Assembly: GCA_938008215.1 (NCBI GenBank)
Contig: CALLLS010000036.1
Location: 1 to 46,515 of the forward strand
DNA: 46,515 bases
Source of the DNA: an uncultured Verrucomicrobiales bacterium
GTDB taxonomy: Bacteria; Verrucomicrobiota; Verrucomicrobiia; Verrucomicrobiales; Akkermansiaceae
Direction: 5' to 3'
The notes below the pieces were generated by a model that worked only from the letters and a program-made list of their open reading frames with translations, was not told where the DNA came from and did not search any database. A program made the translations under genes and the position numbers. Positions 1 through 8,706 of this stretch are shown here, one piece after another (within the stretch, counting starts at the first letter, position 1; each line of letters opens with the position of its first letter).

Positions 1-241
1 TTTGCCATATGGGTGACTGCGTGACTTCTATTGAGACGGGCTTATGTTTTTGCTTAAAAGATTTGATTTTACTAGTGTAAGAAGCCGATTTTTTTGTTGG
101 CTCAGCCATCCCGTCTCGGAATGTAAGGCTGGTTTGGCTAGCTTTATTTTGTTCCCATTCTTCTTGAGTATCTGTCGTCCACCATGTCGTTCCAGCAAGG
201 CACGAGGTAATTATAAAAGGAGCGAGTATTAGATGCTTCAT
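1..241 (-). CDS. partial exported protein, function unknown (5' end only)
   Basis: An open frame starts with ATG at 241-239 and runs leftward off the window without a stop, giving about 80 codons. The product begins MKHLILAPFIITSCLAG: a lysine, a hydrophobic stretch, then a cysteine in a lipobox-like context (ITSC). It is therefore either a very short lipoprotein signal or an ordinary signal peptide cut after LAG. The rest of the visible chain is polar and rich in Ser, Thr and Lys, with no recognised domain. It lies 93 bp downstream of the next gene on the same strand with no visible terminator, so it probably belongs to the same leftward transcription unit. The function cannot be told from this fragment. 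Confidence 0.6.
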   Translation of the reverse strand, partial: MKHLILAPFIITSCLAGTTWWTTDTQEEWEQNKASQTSLTFRDGMAEPTKKSASYTSKIKSFKQKHKPVSIEVTQSPIWQ

Positions 242-334
242 CGTAATACCATACTCAGCGAGAGTGCATCATGAGCGCAAGCCTTGTTTATTCTAGACTG
301 AGAAAGCTTAAAATGAGTGGGTGAGAATTGAGAG

Positions 335-1081
335 CTATTTAAGCTGCTTCTCTGTGGATTCTCGGATGACCATTCCTTGTTTATATAAGTCCGCATTTGA
401 GGCGTTATATTCTGATTTTAGCTTTAGTGAGAGAGAGGAAAGGTCGATAAGTTTCCATCCTTGAATGAACCAATTTCCATCATTTCCATCGTGTTTAATA
501 CCCAGCAGTAAGTGGACAGCGTCATGGTGAATTTTCCCATGCTTGGAGGTGGGAGAATAATAGAAGGTGCGAAGAGTAGATGCTTCAGATTTATTTTCAT
601 AGAGCTTTGGGTCTAAGTAATAATGCTTTCCTGATGGTTCATGAATGATGTGTAGGTCTGGGTATCCTGAGCGCTGAGCGCTTCCTTTTGAGTTGAGAGG
701 GATTTGGCAAGTGATACCCCGTTCTTTGTTTAACTTTTCCAGCAGAAGGTTTTCAAAAAAACGTGAGGCTTCATTGATACGAGCTAGCCCTTTTAAGGGA
801 GAGTCTGGTGCGTTTAGTTCAGTGCGGGTTTCATCTATGGCTTTAGCGATGCTGGAGATGATGTCCTGATCTGCTACTTCATCTTTGGATAGTGGGATAA
901 CACCCTTACCTGTCGCTTGATATATAGCGGTCGAAAAACTGGCGAACTCTTGAAGGGTGGGTGGGCTTTCCTTTACATTAGGGTTGCTATTATTCTGTGA
1001 AGATTGATTTCTCGCTCCCAATATATATCCAGCTACACCCGTTAAAACTGCAAGGGTAAGAGTAAGAACGAAAGTTTTCAT
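335..1081 (-). CDS. membrane-anchored or exported protein with a PD-(D/E)XK-nuclease-like motif
   Basis: The 248-residue product starts at ATG 1081-1079. An in-frame TTG lies 15 bp upstream, but the ATG directly precedes the signal sequence (MKTFVLTLTLAVLTGVAGYI), so I prefer it. Residues 5-21 form a signal peptide or signal anchor, followed by a Ser/Asn/Pro-rich linker. The C-terminal half reads like a restriction-endonuclease core: a helix with acidic residues (INEASRFFE, E104 and E110), then GYPDL (D142), then YYLDPKLY (D157-P-K159). Together these make a PD-x14-D-x-K pattern, followed by a conserved-looking FYYSPTSK segment. The nuclease assignment is inferred from motif spacing only; an exported or periplasmic nuclease fold would be unusual. 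It lies 24 bp behind the DUF255 gene and is probably co-transcribed with it. Confidence 0.7.
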   Translation of the reverse strand: MKTFVLTLTLAVLTGVAGYILGARNQSSQNNSNPNVKESPPTLQEFASFSTAIYQATGKGVIPLSKDEVADQDIISSIAKAIDETRTELNAPDSPLKGLARINEASRFFENLLLEKLNKERGITCQIPLNSKGSAQRSGYPDLHIIHEPSGKHYYLDPKLYENKSEASTLRTFYYSPTSKHGKIHHDAVHLLLGIKHDGNDGNWFIQGWKLIDLSSLSLKLKSEYNASNADLYKQGMVIRESTEKQLK

Positions 1082-1105
1082 ATTGATTAAGGCCAAGCTT
1101 AAAAT

Positions 1106-3193
1106 TTAATCTTGCCGAATTGCTCCTGCTTTAAGTTGTTTTTTTAGCTCCTTCAAATCGCTAGTTGGTAATTGGCAGGCTTTATCTTTACAGAGGAATG
1201 CGAGGACTCCTGACGACGGAGGTTTCAGAGAGCGGTAAAACTCATTCATTCCTTTATCGTTAGATATTATTATGGGATAAGGAATACTTTGATAAGCCGT
1301 CATAATAAATGGAGATGGATGGGCCCCACTAGAAGAAAGAAGAGAAAGCGTGGAGAATGATTGGGTTTGAGCAAGAGCAAGAAGCATTTCGCCAAGACTG
1401 CTAGGCATGGTCTGAAGGGTAGCTTGGTGATAAGTTAAGGTTTTTTCTAAAGCGTCCTTAAGCTCCTGCTGATCTGTGAGGTGAGCCAGTATAGATAGCT
1501 CGCGAACCATTTGAGAGCTAACGGTAGGTAGAGCATGATCAAAGTCACCTTTAAGCTTCATTATTAGCGCTGGGTCATCTTGAGTTTCATAAAAACCACC
1601 ATTTTCAGGGTCATAAAATTCCTCTAGGATGTTATTGGTAAGGCTGAGCGCACGGGTGAGGTAATTTCCTTTAAGGGTACAGTGATAGAGGGTTCGAGTG
1701 GCGTAGAGGAGGGAGGAGAGATCAGATCCAATGTTTTCGCCATGATATTGTCCGTCCTTTCCGCTATGGTAAAAGCCGTCCTGCTTTAGGTGACTCATGA
1801 GGAGTGCTTGGTAAGCTTTTTCTGCTACCTCAATATATCTGGGACTATCTAAGATATATGCCGCTCTTGCGAGGGCTGCAATGGCTAAGGAATTCCAGTT
1901 GAGGAGGATTTTCTTGTCGGTAGCAGGCGGAACTCTTTTGCTCCTGATATTGAAAAGTTCTTTCTTAAGCTTAACGAGAGCTTTTTGTTCAGTAGGAGAA
2001 AATTCACTTATGGGCTTTTTGACGACGAGAACATTTTGTTTTTTTAATGCCTCAGGGTCGCTAAAGTCATAAAAGTTTCCGTCTTCGGTGAGGTCAAAGT
2101 GTTGAGTGAGGAGGTTTACTTCTTCTTGGCTGAAAGTGCTTTTTAGCTGCTTCATCGTCCAGCAGGAAAACTTCCCTTCTTTTCCTTCAGATTGTGCGTC
2201 TTGAGCACAATAAAATACACCATCAGGGGATAGCATTGCTCTCAATAAATAATTACACGTTTCTTCCGCTACTGTAGCATACGTTTTTTCTCCAGAGACT
2301 AAATAGGCGTCTAGGTAAACCTCGATGAGCTGCGCTTGATCATAGAGCATTTTCTCAAAGTGCGGGACGATCCATTCTCTATCAACACAGTAACGGTGGA
2401 ACCCGCCATTAATGTGATCATAAAGTCCGCTCTCCGCCATCTTACTACAAGTCTCTAGAGCAAATATCCGATCCTTTTTTTCATCTGAGAGTAAGAGGAA
2501 TCGGATTAAAGAGGCTTGAGGAAACTTAGGACCTCGTCCCCACCCAAAGTATTCGGGGTCTCCTGCTGACCTGGTAAGAGATTGGGTGTGAGGAATGAAG
2601 TTCTTCCCCATTTCTGAAGTGTTCGATGGTTCTGGAGCGAGGGATTCTAATTGCTGAATGAGATTCACGCTAAACTCTTTAACTTTTTCTTGTTTACCAG
2701 TCCACGCATCATTCACGCCACGAATAACGTGGTCAAATCCCGCACGGTTCGCCTTTGCTCTTGGAGGAAAGTATGTCCCGCTAAAGAAGGGCTTTCGGTC
2801 AGGCGTGAGAAACACATTGAGCGGCCACCCACCAGCCCCTTCATGCATTGCTTGGTGTGCAGACATGTATATGGCGTCTATGTCAGGGCGTTCTTCTCTG
2901 TCTAGTTTGATAGAAATGAAATGCTCGTTTAAGTAATCCGCGATCTCCTGATCCTCGAAGGATTCGCGTGCCATAACATGGCACCAATGGCAGGTAGAAT
3001 AACCTATACTAAGCAGCACAGGTTTATTTTCTTTTTTCGCTTTTTGAAAAGCCTCATCGCACCAAGCCATCCAATGCACAGGTTGTTGTGCGTGGAGTTT
3101 AAGGTATGGAGAAGATTCGTCTCCTAAACGATTTTTTAAAGGTTCAGCCATAATAATGAGAGGAAGGAGAGATAAGAAATACGCGAGCTTCAT
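1106..3193 (-). CDS. exported thioredoxin-fold DUF255 (YyaL/SPATA20-like) protein
   Basis: This 695-residue protein belongs to the DUF255 family (bacterial YyaL, animal SPATA20). It has an N-terminal thioredoxin-like domain with the family's CHWCH motif (C68-H-W-C71-H72 in STCHWCHVM), followed by a long alpha/alpha-barrel region resembling N-acylglucosamine 2-epimerases and glycosidases (for example [13 protein letters not shown] and [16 protein letters not shown]). Length is normal for the family. The first 16 residues ([16 protein letters not shown]) look like a cleavable signal peptide, whereas many members are cytosolic, so this copy may work in the periplasm. The family's biochemical role is not settled; a redox function is inferred from the CxxC. 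The gene sits between a membrane protein upstream (27 bp) and the PD-(D/E)XK-like gene downstream. Confidence 0.9.
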   Translation of the reverse strand: MKLAYFLSLLPLIIMAEPLKNRLGDESSPYLKLHAQQPVHWMAWCDEAFQKAKKENKPVLLSIGYSTCHWCHVMARESFEDQEIADYLNEHFISIKLDREERPDIDAIYMSAHQAMHEGAGGWPLNVFLTPDRKPFFSGTYFPPRAKANRAGFDHVIRGVNDAWTGKQEKVKEFSVNLIQQLESLAPEPSNTSEMGKNFIPHTQSLTRSAGDPEYFGWGRGPKFPQASLIRFLLLSDEKKDRIFALETCSKMAESGLYDHINGGFHRYCVDREWIVPHFEKMLYDQAQLIEVYLDAYLVSGEKTYATVAEETCNYLLRAMLSPDGVFYCAQDAQSEGKEGKFSCWTMKQLKSTFSQEEVNLLTQHFDLTEDGNFYDFSDPEALKKQNVLVVKKPISEFSPTEQKALVKLKKELFNIRSKRVPPATDKKILLNWNSLAIAALARAAYILDSPRYIEVAEKAYQALLMSHLKQDGFYHSGKDGQYHGENIGSDLSSLLYATRTLYHCTLKGNYLTRALSLTNNILEEFYDPENGGFYETQDDPALIMKLKGDFDHALPTVSSQMVRELSILAHLTDQQELKDALEKTLTYHQATLQTMPSSLGEMLLALAQTQSFSTLSLLSSSGAHPSPFIMTAYQSIPYPIIISNDKGMNEFYRSLKPPSSGVLAFLCKDKACQLPTSDLKELKKQLKAGAIRQD

Positions 3194-3220
3194 GGTTATC
3201 TCAAGTCATGGGGTGTGCTC

Positions 3221-4255
3221 TCAAGAACTTGAAGAAGAAATTCTTTTATTTAATTTTACAGGACTAAATGTGAAGGGGACATAAAGTCGGTGAATGCTTT
3301 CTCTTTTCCACACAAACCCTTCAATGAAATAATGGAAAAAATTAATGAAGTAGACTATAAATATAGTGGCAGTATCCTCTCCTCTGAAGAAGTAATAACT
3401 GATGGAAATTGCTAATACAGGACACAATAGCCACGTAGGGATTTTAGTCCAAGAAAAAGCCTTATAAACATAATTGTGATTCGCTTCACGATTTCTATTC
3501 TGATCATGTACTCCGTAGACAATGAAGGCTGTAACATCATGTATAATACGCGGTATTAAGATCACAAAAACATCATATTGGAGCAGTGCGCATAAATAAC
3601 AAAATGCTACCAATAGAACGTTGCCCCAAAGGTAAAGGATCCCTACTTTAGAAGAAGACTGCGAATGAACTTTTATTGCGAAAAGAACTATTAACAATAG
3701 TAGAAATCCTTCCAGTGAGTAGATTATATTAAGTAGTGAGTAACCAAAAAGAGAGAATTCTCTTAGACTAGATCTAACAAATATTGTAAAATATACTAAA
3801 ATAGCGAGAGTAATAGATATTCGTTTCCAGACAAAGCTCGATTTAGTGGGGCGTTGCTGTAACATCATGAAACATAGTCCTGTTTGTTGTGCTATAACAT
3901 GATAAATAGTATGGACAGCAAGAATCAGGACGAGTGTAGAAACTCCAAACACTTTCGTGATGGAAATCATACTGGCGACTATGATAAGAATAACATAGAT
4001 GAGCTTTTTCTTATAAAAAGAAATATACTCGTCATCTACTAACGTAATGACACTCCCTACGATGTGAGGCATTCCAAAAACCACGAGATACCAAGCCCAT
4101 TCATAAGGGTGGACAGGAAGATATTCCTTCAAGAGCCATTTATTAAAAAAAAGATAATCCAAGCACACTATTCCTGTAGCAAGAGGAATCACAATATATA
4201 AAGCGAGTAATACGTAACAATTAACCGCCCATGGGTGCTTTTCTAGCTTTTCCAT
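3221..4255 (-). CDS. polytopic membrane protein with conserved-looking histidines, function unknown
   Basis: The 344-residue product is strongly hydrophobic, with about eight to nine predicted membrane spans. Several histidines sit in or beside spans: H64 (GMPHIVGS), H115 and H119 (HTIYHVIAQQTG), H239 (RIIHDVTAF), H250 (YGVHDQNRN) and H308 (NFFHYFIEGFVWK). Such a set could bind a metal, as in membrane di-iron enzymes or the Brp/Blh carotenoid-cleaving family. The resemblance is only in pattern, and I do not recognise the family with confidence. The start is ATG at 4255-4253. It is the first gene of a leftward run, divergent from the MmeI-like gene, and ends 27 bp before the DUF255 gene. It is AT-rich, like its neighbourhood. 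Confidence 0.85.
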   Translation of the reverse strand: MEKLEKHPWAVNCYVLLALYIVIPLATGIVCLDYLFFNKWLLKEYLPVHPYEWAWYLVVFGMPHIVGSVITLVDDEYISFYKKKLIYVILIIVASMISITKVFGVSTLVLILAVHTIYHVIAQQTGLCFMMLQQRPTKSSFVWKRISITLAILVYFTIFVRSSLREFSLFGYSLLNIIYSLEGFLLLLIVLFAIKVHSQSSSKVGILYLWGNVLLVAFCYLCALLQYDVFVILIPRIIHDVTAFIVYGVHDQNRNREANHNYVYKAFSWTKIPTWLLCPVLAISISYYFFRGEDTATIFIVYFINFFHYFIEGFVWKRESIHRLYVPFTFSPVKLNKRISSSSS

Positions 4256-4424
4256 TATATCTTTTAGTTAAGCATTCGTGAGCTTCAAGCCATTTTTCCA
4301 TCCTTAAATAAAGCACCCTCCTCGGGGTCATTCTATTTGGCGCAATGCGGTAGGCGTTTTTGCCCAAATGACTAGATCTAGAAATAGCCTTGTTTCCAAA
4401 ATTTACAGGCATTAATAACATTCC

Positions 4425-7151
4425 ATGAGTCGCCTGAGTTGGAATGAGATTAAATCTAGATCATTTGAGTTTGTAAATGAGTGGAAAGATGAATGTTCAG
4501 AGGAGGCTGAAGCTAAGTCCTTTTGGGATGGGTTCTTTCAAGTCTTTGGTATTAGTCGTCGCCGTATCGCGTCCTTTGAGAAGCATGTGAAGAAGCTAGA
4601 TGGTAAGCCTGGCTTCATCGATTTACTATGGAAGGGCACTTTACTCGTTGAGCATAAAACTCGGGGGAGAAATTTAGACCGAGCGCATGAACAAGCCTTA
4701 GGTTATTTTCCGAACTTAAAAGAGCACGAGCTACCTCGTTACATCGTTGTATCGGATTTTGAACGGTTCAGGCTGTATGATCTTGAGACAGAAGAAGTAT
4801 ATGAATTCACCCTTCTTGATCTGCCTAAAAATTTGCATCTCTTTGGTTTCATCGCTGGTTATCAAGCAAATACGATCAGAGAGGAAGATCCTGTAAACAT
4901 TGAGGCGGCGGAGCTAATGGGAGGTCTGCATGATTCTTTGTTGGAAATAGGATACTCGGATCATAAGTTAGAGCTGTATTTGGTTAGATTGCTGTTCTGC
5001 TTATTTGCGGAAGACACAGGAATTTTTGAGAGACAAATCTTTCAAGACTTTATAGAGAATGACACTAAGGAAGACGGATCTGACTTGGCGGCTCAGCTCT
5101 CTCACCTTTTCCAAGTATTAAATACACCTGAAGACGCTAGACTCACAAACCTCAATGAGACCCTAGCCGCGTTTAGTTACATCAACGGAAAGCTATTTGA
5201 AGAAGTCTTACCTACAGCCAGCTTTGACTCTAAAATGCGTCAAAACCTCATTAGTGCATGTGAGCTAGATTGGGGGAAAATCTCACCAGCTATCTTTGGG
5301 GCATTGTTTCAGTCCATTATGGATCAGGAAGCGAGGCGAAACCTAGGCGCGCACTACACCAGTGAAAGTAATATTCTGAAAGTCATACGTCCTTTATTTC
5401 TAGATAGCTTGTATGCTGAATTTAAGAAATGCCATAAGCAGAAAAAGAAGCTTATTGAGTTTCATGAAAAGCTACGGAGCCTGACCTTCTTAGACCCTGC
5501 TTGTGGGTGTGGTAATTTCCTCATTATTGCCTATCGTGAACTGCGAATACTGGAGCTGGAGATCTTAAGAGCAAAAGACAAATTGGAAAAAGGGGAAACA
5601 CAGATGGACTTGAATGTTTCTGAGAGGATCTTACTGAATGTCGATCAGTTCTACGGAATCGAGATTGAAGAATTTCCTGCGCAAATTGCCCAAGTGGCGA
5701 TGTGGCTCATTGATCATCAGATGAACTTGCTCGTCTCTCAGGAATTTGGTCAATACTTCGCCCGTATCCCACTCTCGCACTCCGCTACCATTCATCATGC
5801 AGACTCATTGATGACGGATTGGGAGGAGCTAATCCCCGCTGGGAAATTAAGCTACATCATGGGAAATCCTCCTTTCAAAGGAAAACATAATCAGACAGAA
5901 GAGCAAAAATGGGGTATGGCTCATGTCTTTGGAGAAATCCCGTTTAGAAGTTTAGATTTTGTCAGTGCTTGGTATATGAAAGCAATGCCGCTTCTTGCTA
6001 ATAATCCACAGATTGACGTGGCATTTGTGAGTTCTAGCTCCATCGTTCAAGGTGAGCAAGTCTCTATGCTCTGGCAGCCTTTGCTTGATTTAGGTGTGCA
6101 GATTCATTTTGCACATCGTACCTTCTCATGGAGTAATGAAGCCAGCCACAAGGCGGCGGTTCACTGTGTGATTATTGGATTTTCTTTGCAGAATAAAAAA
6201 GAAAAGATTATTTATGATTATGCTGATATAAAAGGAGAGGCGCATGCCATAAAAGCTAAGCAGATTAATCCTTACCTAGTAGATGCTGATAGTGTTATAG
6301 TTAAAGGTTTACCCCGCCCTATACATTCAGGATCTCCAATGATCTTTGGTAGTAAACCTGTAGATGGTGGAGGCTTACTCATGACACGTGTAGAACGGGA
6401 CGAGCTCATTAGACTAGAGCCGAACGTGGAGGGGTGGATAAAGCCTTTCCTAGGTGCAGATGAATACATCAATAAAAGAGAACGCTTTTGTCTGTGGCTT
6501 GTTGATTGCCCACCCCAAATTTTGAGAACCTTTACCGAAGTTCGTAAACGCTTAGAAATTGTCAAGACTATGCGTGAGGCTAGCAAGAAAGCAAAGACTA
6601 GAGAAAGCGCATCTACTCCACATTTGTTTGATGAAATCCGTCAATCTAAGTCTAATTACTTACTTGTTCCCAGAGTTTCCTCTGAACGTAGACTATACGT
6701 TCCAATGGGTTACATAAATCAAAATGTGATATGCGGTGATCGAAATTTTCAAGTCCCAGATGCAACTCAGTTTGACTTTGCGATGCTCACCTCCACCATG
6801 CATATGGCATGGATGAGAGCGGTATGTGGAAGATTAGAAAGCCGTTACAATTACTCAAACAAAATTGTTTATAATACCTTCCCGTTTCCTAAGGACGTAA
6901 GCCCAAAAGAGGTCACTAAAATAGAGAAACTAGCGCAAGGCATATTAGATGCTAGAGCGGATCATTCTGAAGCGAGTTTAGCAGACCTCTATGACCCACT
7001 CACCATGCCGCCTAATTTACTCAAAGCGCATAAAGCTTTAGATAAGGCAGTGGATGCGGCTTATAAATGCCCTAAGTTTAAGACAGAGAGCGAGCGAGTA
7101 GCGTATTTATTCACCCTCTATGCGGATCAGCTCAATGAGAATGCAGTCTAG
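4425..7151 (+). CDS. MmeI-family type IIL restriction-modification enzyme (endonuclease and DNA methyltransferase fused)
   Basis: This 908-residue protein closely resembles MmeI (about 919 residues) from end to end, from the opening LSWNEIKSRSFEFVNEW to the closing region. The N-terminal nuclease has D66-x9-E76-x-K78 (FIDLLW...LLVEHKTRG), matching the MmeI D70/E80/K82 catalytic set. The gamma-class adenine methyltransferase has motif I DPACGCGNF (D357-F365) and motif IV NPPF (N481-F484). The C-terminal target recognition region contains GRLESRYNYS. Enzymes of this group cut about 20 bases from their site and protect the host by methylating one strand, so no partner gene is needed. All catalytic motifs are intact and there is no frameshift. 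The start ATG lacks an obvious Shine-Dalgarno sequence. Base composition is similar to the flanking genes. Confidence 0.95.
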   Translation: MSRLSWNEIKSRSFEFVNEWKDECSEEAEAKSFWDGFFQVFGISRRRIASFEKHVKKLDGKPGFIDLLWKGTLLVEHKTRGRNLDRAHEQALGYFPNLKEHELPRYIVVSDFERFRLYDLETEEVYEFTLLDLPKNLHLFGFIAGYQANTIREEDPVNIEAAELMGGLHDSLLEIGYSDHKLELYLVRLLFCLFAEDTGIFERQIFQDFIENDTKEDGSDLAAQLSHLFQVLNTPEDARLTNLNETLAAFSYINGKLFEEVLPTASFDSKMRQNLISACELDWGKISPAIFGALFQSIMDQEARRNLGAHYTSESNILKVIRPLFLDSLYAEFKKCHKQKKKLIEFHEKLRSLTFLDPACGCGNFLIIAYRELRILELEILRAKDKLEKGETQMDLNVSERILLNVDQFYGIEIEEFPAQIAQVAMWLIDHQMNLLVSQEFGQYFARIPLSHSATIHHADSLMTDWEELIPAGKLSYIMGNPPFKGKHNQTEEQKWGMAHVFGEIPFRSLDFVSAWYMKAMPLLANNPQIDVAFVSSSSIVQGEQVSMLWQPLLDLGVQIHFAHRTFSWSNEASHKAAVHCVIIGFSLQNKKEKIIYDYADIKGEAHAIKAKQINPYLVDADSVIVKGLPRPIHSGSPMIFGSKPVDGGGLLMTRVERDELIRLEPNVEGWIKPFLGADEYINKRERFCLWLVDCPPQILRTFTEVRKRLEIVKTMREASKKAKTRESASTPHLFDEIRQSKSNYLLVPRVSSERRLYVPMGYINQNVICGDRNFQVPDATQFDFAMLTSTMHMAWMRAVCGRLESRYNYSNKIVYNTFPFPKDVSPKEVTKIEKLAQGILDARADHSEASLADLYDPLTMPPNLLKAHKALDKAVDAAYKCPKFKTESERVAYLFTLYADQLNENAV

Positions 7152-7315
7152 GAAGACTGCGTGCAGGTGGAAGGTTAGTTTTCCTCTCCATTCATGGTAA
7201 TCGATAAGAATTTTCGGAGAGGTGAAGTGCCCGCCTTTTGCAGGAAGGAAGAGCAAAAGCAGGGATGCTTTCATTTGTATGCTAGAAGCGCGCGCTACCC
7301 CACTGTTAGCCCATG

Positions 7316-7906
7316 CTAAGCCTGTAGGAGCAGTTTATCAGTATGTCCAACACGGTAAACGACTTCTTTATAATGATTTAAAGTGGAGGGGGAGTCAGCT
7401 GCTGGCGATGGCATGAATAACACCGTCTCTGCACTCCCTTTAGCCATCTCCTTAGCGATTTCTGAAACCTCAAGGGCATAAAACCCTAGGAGTTTTTCCA
7501 TCGTATGTGGATCACCTAGAATTACTATGTAATCCCACGCAGTTCCTAGTTTTCCGCGTAGGTTGAGCCAACGCATGGTGGTCTCAACATCTGCAGGGAA
7601 AGGAAAGTGAAACCAATGAGAGAGATTAGCGTGGCGGTAACCGCTAGAAGTTCCATGAAAATCTTCAAAGCTCACACTTACCGCACCGAGACCAGCACCG
7701 CCGAGGATATTGGTTAACTCTGAAACAACATCCGTAGGATTAAAGGCTGAGACGAGCGTAGGATCAATCTCATGGACATGTGTAAGACGCTGGAGAGAGA
7801 TACCCTTTACTGGCATTTCCCTCATTCTAAGTTTCAATCTACCATCAGAAATGGTGGAGACAAACTCATATATTGCCCCTTGAGAATTACCAAGGGCGAG
7901 CTTCAT
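7316..7906 (-). CDS. conserved-looking hypothetical protein
   Basis: The product is 196 residues if translation starts at ATG 7906-7904 (MKLALGNSQGAIYEF). A longer frame reaches 7963 but would overlap the divergent gene, and its extra residues look unstructured. The chain is a mixed alpha/beta soluble sequence without signal peptide or membrane segment. The middle contains aromatic and histidine residues (SVSFEDFHGTSSGYRHANLS, then WFHFPF). I do not recognise a family. It is convergent with the MmeI-like gene, 164 bp away, and divergent from a small gene at 7957. Confidence 0.7.
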   Translation of the reverse strand: MKLALGNSQGAIYEFVSTISDGRLKLRMREMPVKGISLQRLTHVHEIDPTLVSAFNPTDVVSELTNILGGAGLGAVSVSFEDFHGTSSGYRHANLSHWFHFPFPADVETTMRWLNLRGKLGTAWDYIVILGDPHTMEKLLGFYALEVSEIAKEMAKGSAETVLFMPSPAADSPSTLNHYKEVVYRVGHTDKLLLQA

Positions 7907-7956
7907 AAGAACTCTATGCGATGCAACGAGACAACTTACAGGTGGTGAATGCGAGT

Positions 7957-8295
7957 ATGCCATCCTTAAACCCGCACCTTAAGAAAAAGCTTAAGAACTC
8001 AGATAAAACTCCTTCAAATTTTAAACTGAAGACTAAAAAAACGGATGTTGGTAGATATAAAGTTACAGCTCGATTTAAAGAGAACGGTGCAAAGGTGACT
8101 AGAGGTTCTGATTATTACACCGATAACGAAGGGGAAAAATATGAAGAATGGCATCCTGTGCCTGACTCCAAAATCGGAGAATTAACTGTGACGGCAGTAT
8201 TACCGAAATGCACTACCCATTACGTCTTCAACGTTCTTATTAATATTGAATCTAGGGGTTTTATTTATTTAAATTTTCCTCTAATGCGGAAATGA
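7957..8295 (+). CDS. small protein with a beta-sandwich-like domain, function unknown
   Basis: The product is 112 residues from ATG 7957 (MPSLNPHLKKKLKNS). An in-frame ATG at 7921 exists but brings it within 15 bp of the divergent gene's start. After a lysine-rich N-terminus comes an alternating hydrophobic/polar pattern (GRYKVTARFKENGAKVTRG, then a strand-like IGELTVTAVLP) that suggests an Ig-like or similar beta-sandwich domain of the kind seen as modules of larger proteins. There is no signal peptide. The last 35 bp overlap the end of the convergent gene at 8261-8632. The real end and role remain open. Confidence 0.55.
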   Translation: MPSLNPHLKKKLKNSDKTPSNFKLKTKKTDVGRYKVTARFKENGAKVTRGSDYYTDNEGEKYEEWHPVPDSKIGELTVTAVLPKCTTHYVFNVLINIESRGFIYLNFPLMRK

Positions 8296-8632
8296 GCTTT
8301 TCTTGCTCGGCACATAGCTTTTTATATTCCTCCACTTTATCTTTAAGCGTTCCATTTCGATTAATAAGGATAGCTTCCCCTTTCTGGAGATCATCCAGCT
8401 CACTGAGTATTTGCGCTTCATTTGCTTCCACGTCAGCTAGTGCTCGTTCGTTTGAGCGCACATTTTCATTATAGCGCTTCAGCTTAGGTTCATAAAATAA
8501 CCTGAACAGGATCGCGGTGACGAGAAATGTAAAAAAAACAGAAAAAATAAGAATAGTCAGTCCATTTTGAAGGGGGGATTGCAGAAAATCCTTAATTGAA
8601 TCGATTGTCACTTGCGTGGAAGAGAAGTTCAT
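8261..8632 (-). CDS. small membrane-anchored coiled-coil protein
   Basis: The product is 123 residues from ATG 8632-8630 (MNFSSTQVTIDS). A TTG further upstream at 8668 is less likely. Residues about 22-46 form one transmembrane segment (LTILIFSVFFTFLVTAILF). The remainder is a charged helix with heptad-like spacing (for example RALADVEANEAQILSELDD), predicted to be a coiled coil. The topology suggests a small scaffold or tether. I do not recognise the family. The 3' end overlaps the convergent gene at 7957-8295, and the start is divergent from the superoxide dismutase gene 74 bp away. Confidence 0.7.
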   Translation of the reverse strand: MNFSSTQVTIDSIKDFLQSPLQNGLTILIFSVFFTFLVTAILFRLFYEPKLKRYNENVRSNERALADVEANEAQILSELDDLQKGEAILINRNGTLKDKVEEYKKLCAEQEKLISALEENLNK

Positions 8633-8706
8633 TTTAGTTAGAGTAAGGAAGAATTGCTCATTCGGCAAGAATCGATCCTTAAAATAACTTATAAATATAT
8701 ACTACC

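Noticed and set aside
44-232. Rightward 62-codon frame at the left edge
   Set aside because: It lies opposite the partial leftward gene, which has a proper signal sequence and stays open to the window edge; the rightward frame looks like its shadow.
4221-4421. Leftward 66-codon frame between the membrane protein gene and the MmeI-like gene
   Set aside because: It overlaps the start of the membrane protein gene, its product is a random-looking basic sequence, and it fills what should be the divergent promoter region.
7184-7223. Inverted repeat CCTCTCC...GGAGAGG after the MmeI-like gene as a terminator
   Set aside because: The arms are only 7 bp, the loop is over 20 bases, and no T-run follows.
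7222-7416. Rightward 64-codon frame after the MmeI-like gene
   Set aside because: It overlaps the end of the leftward gene at 7316-7906, and its composition does not resemble a protein.
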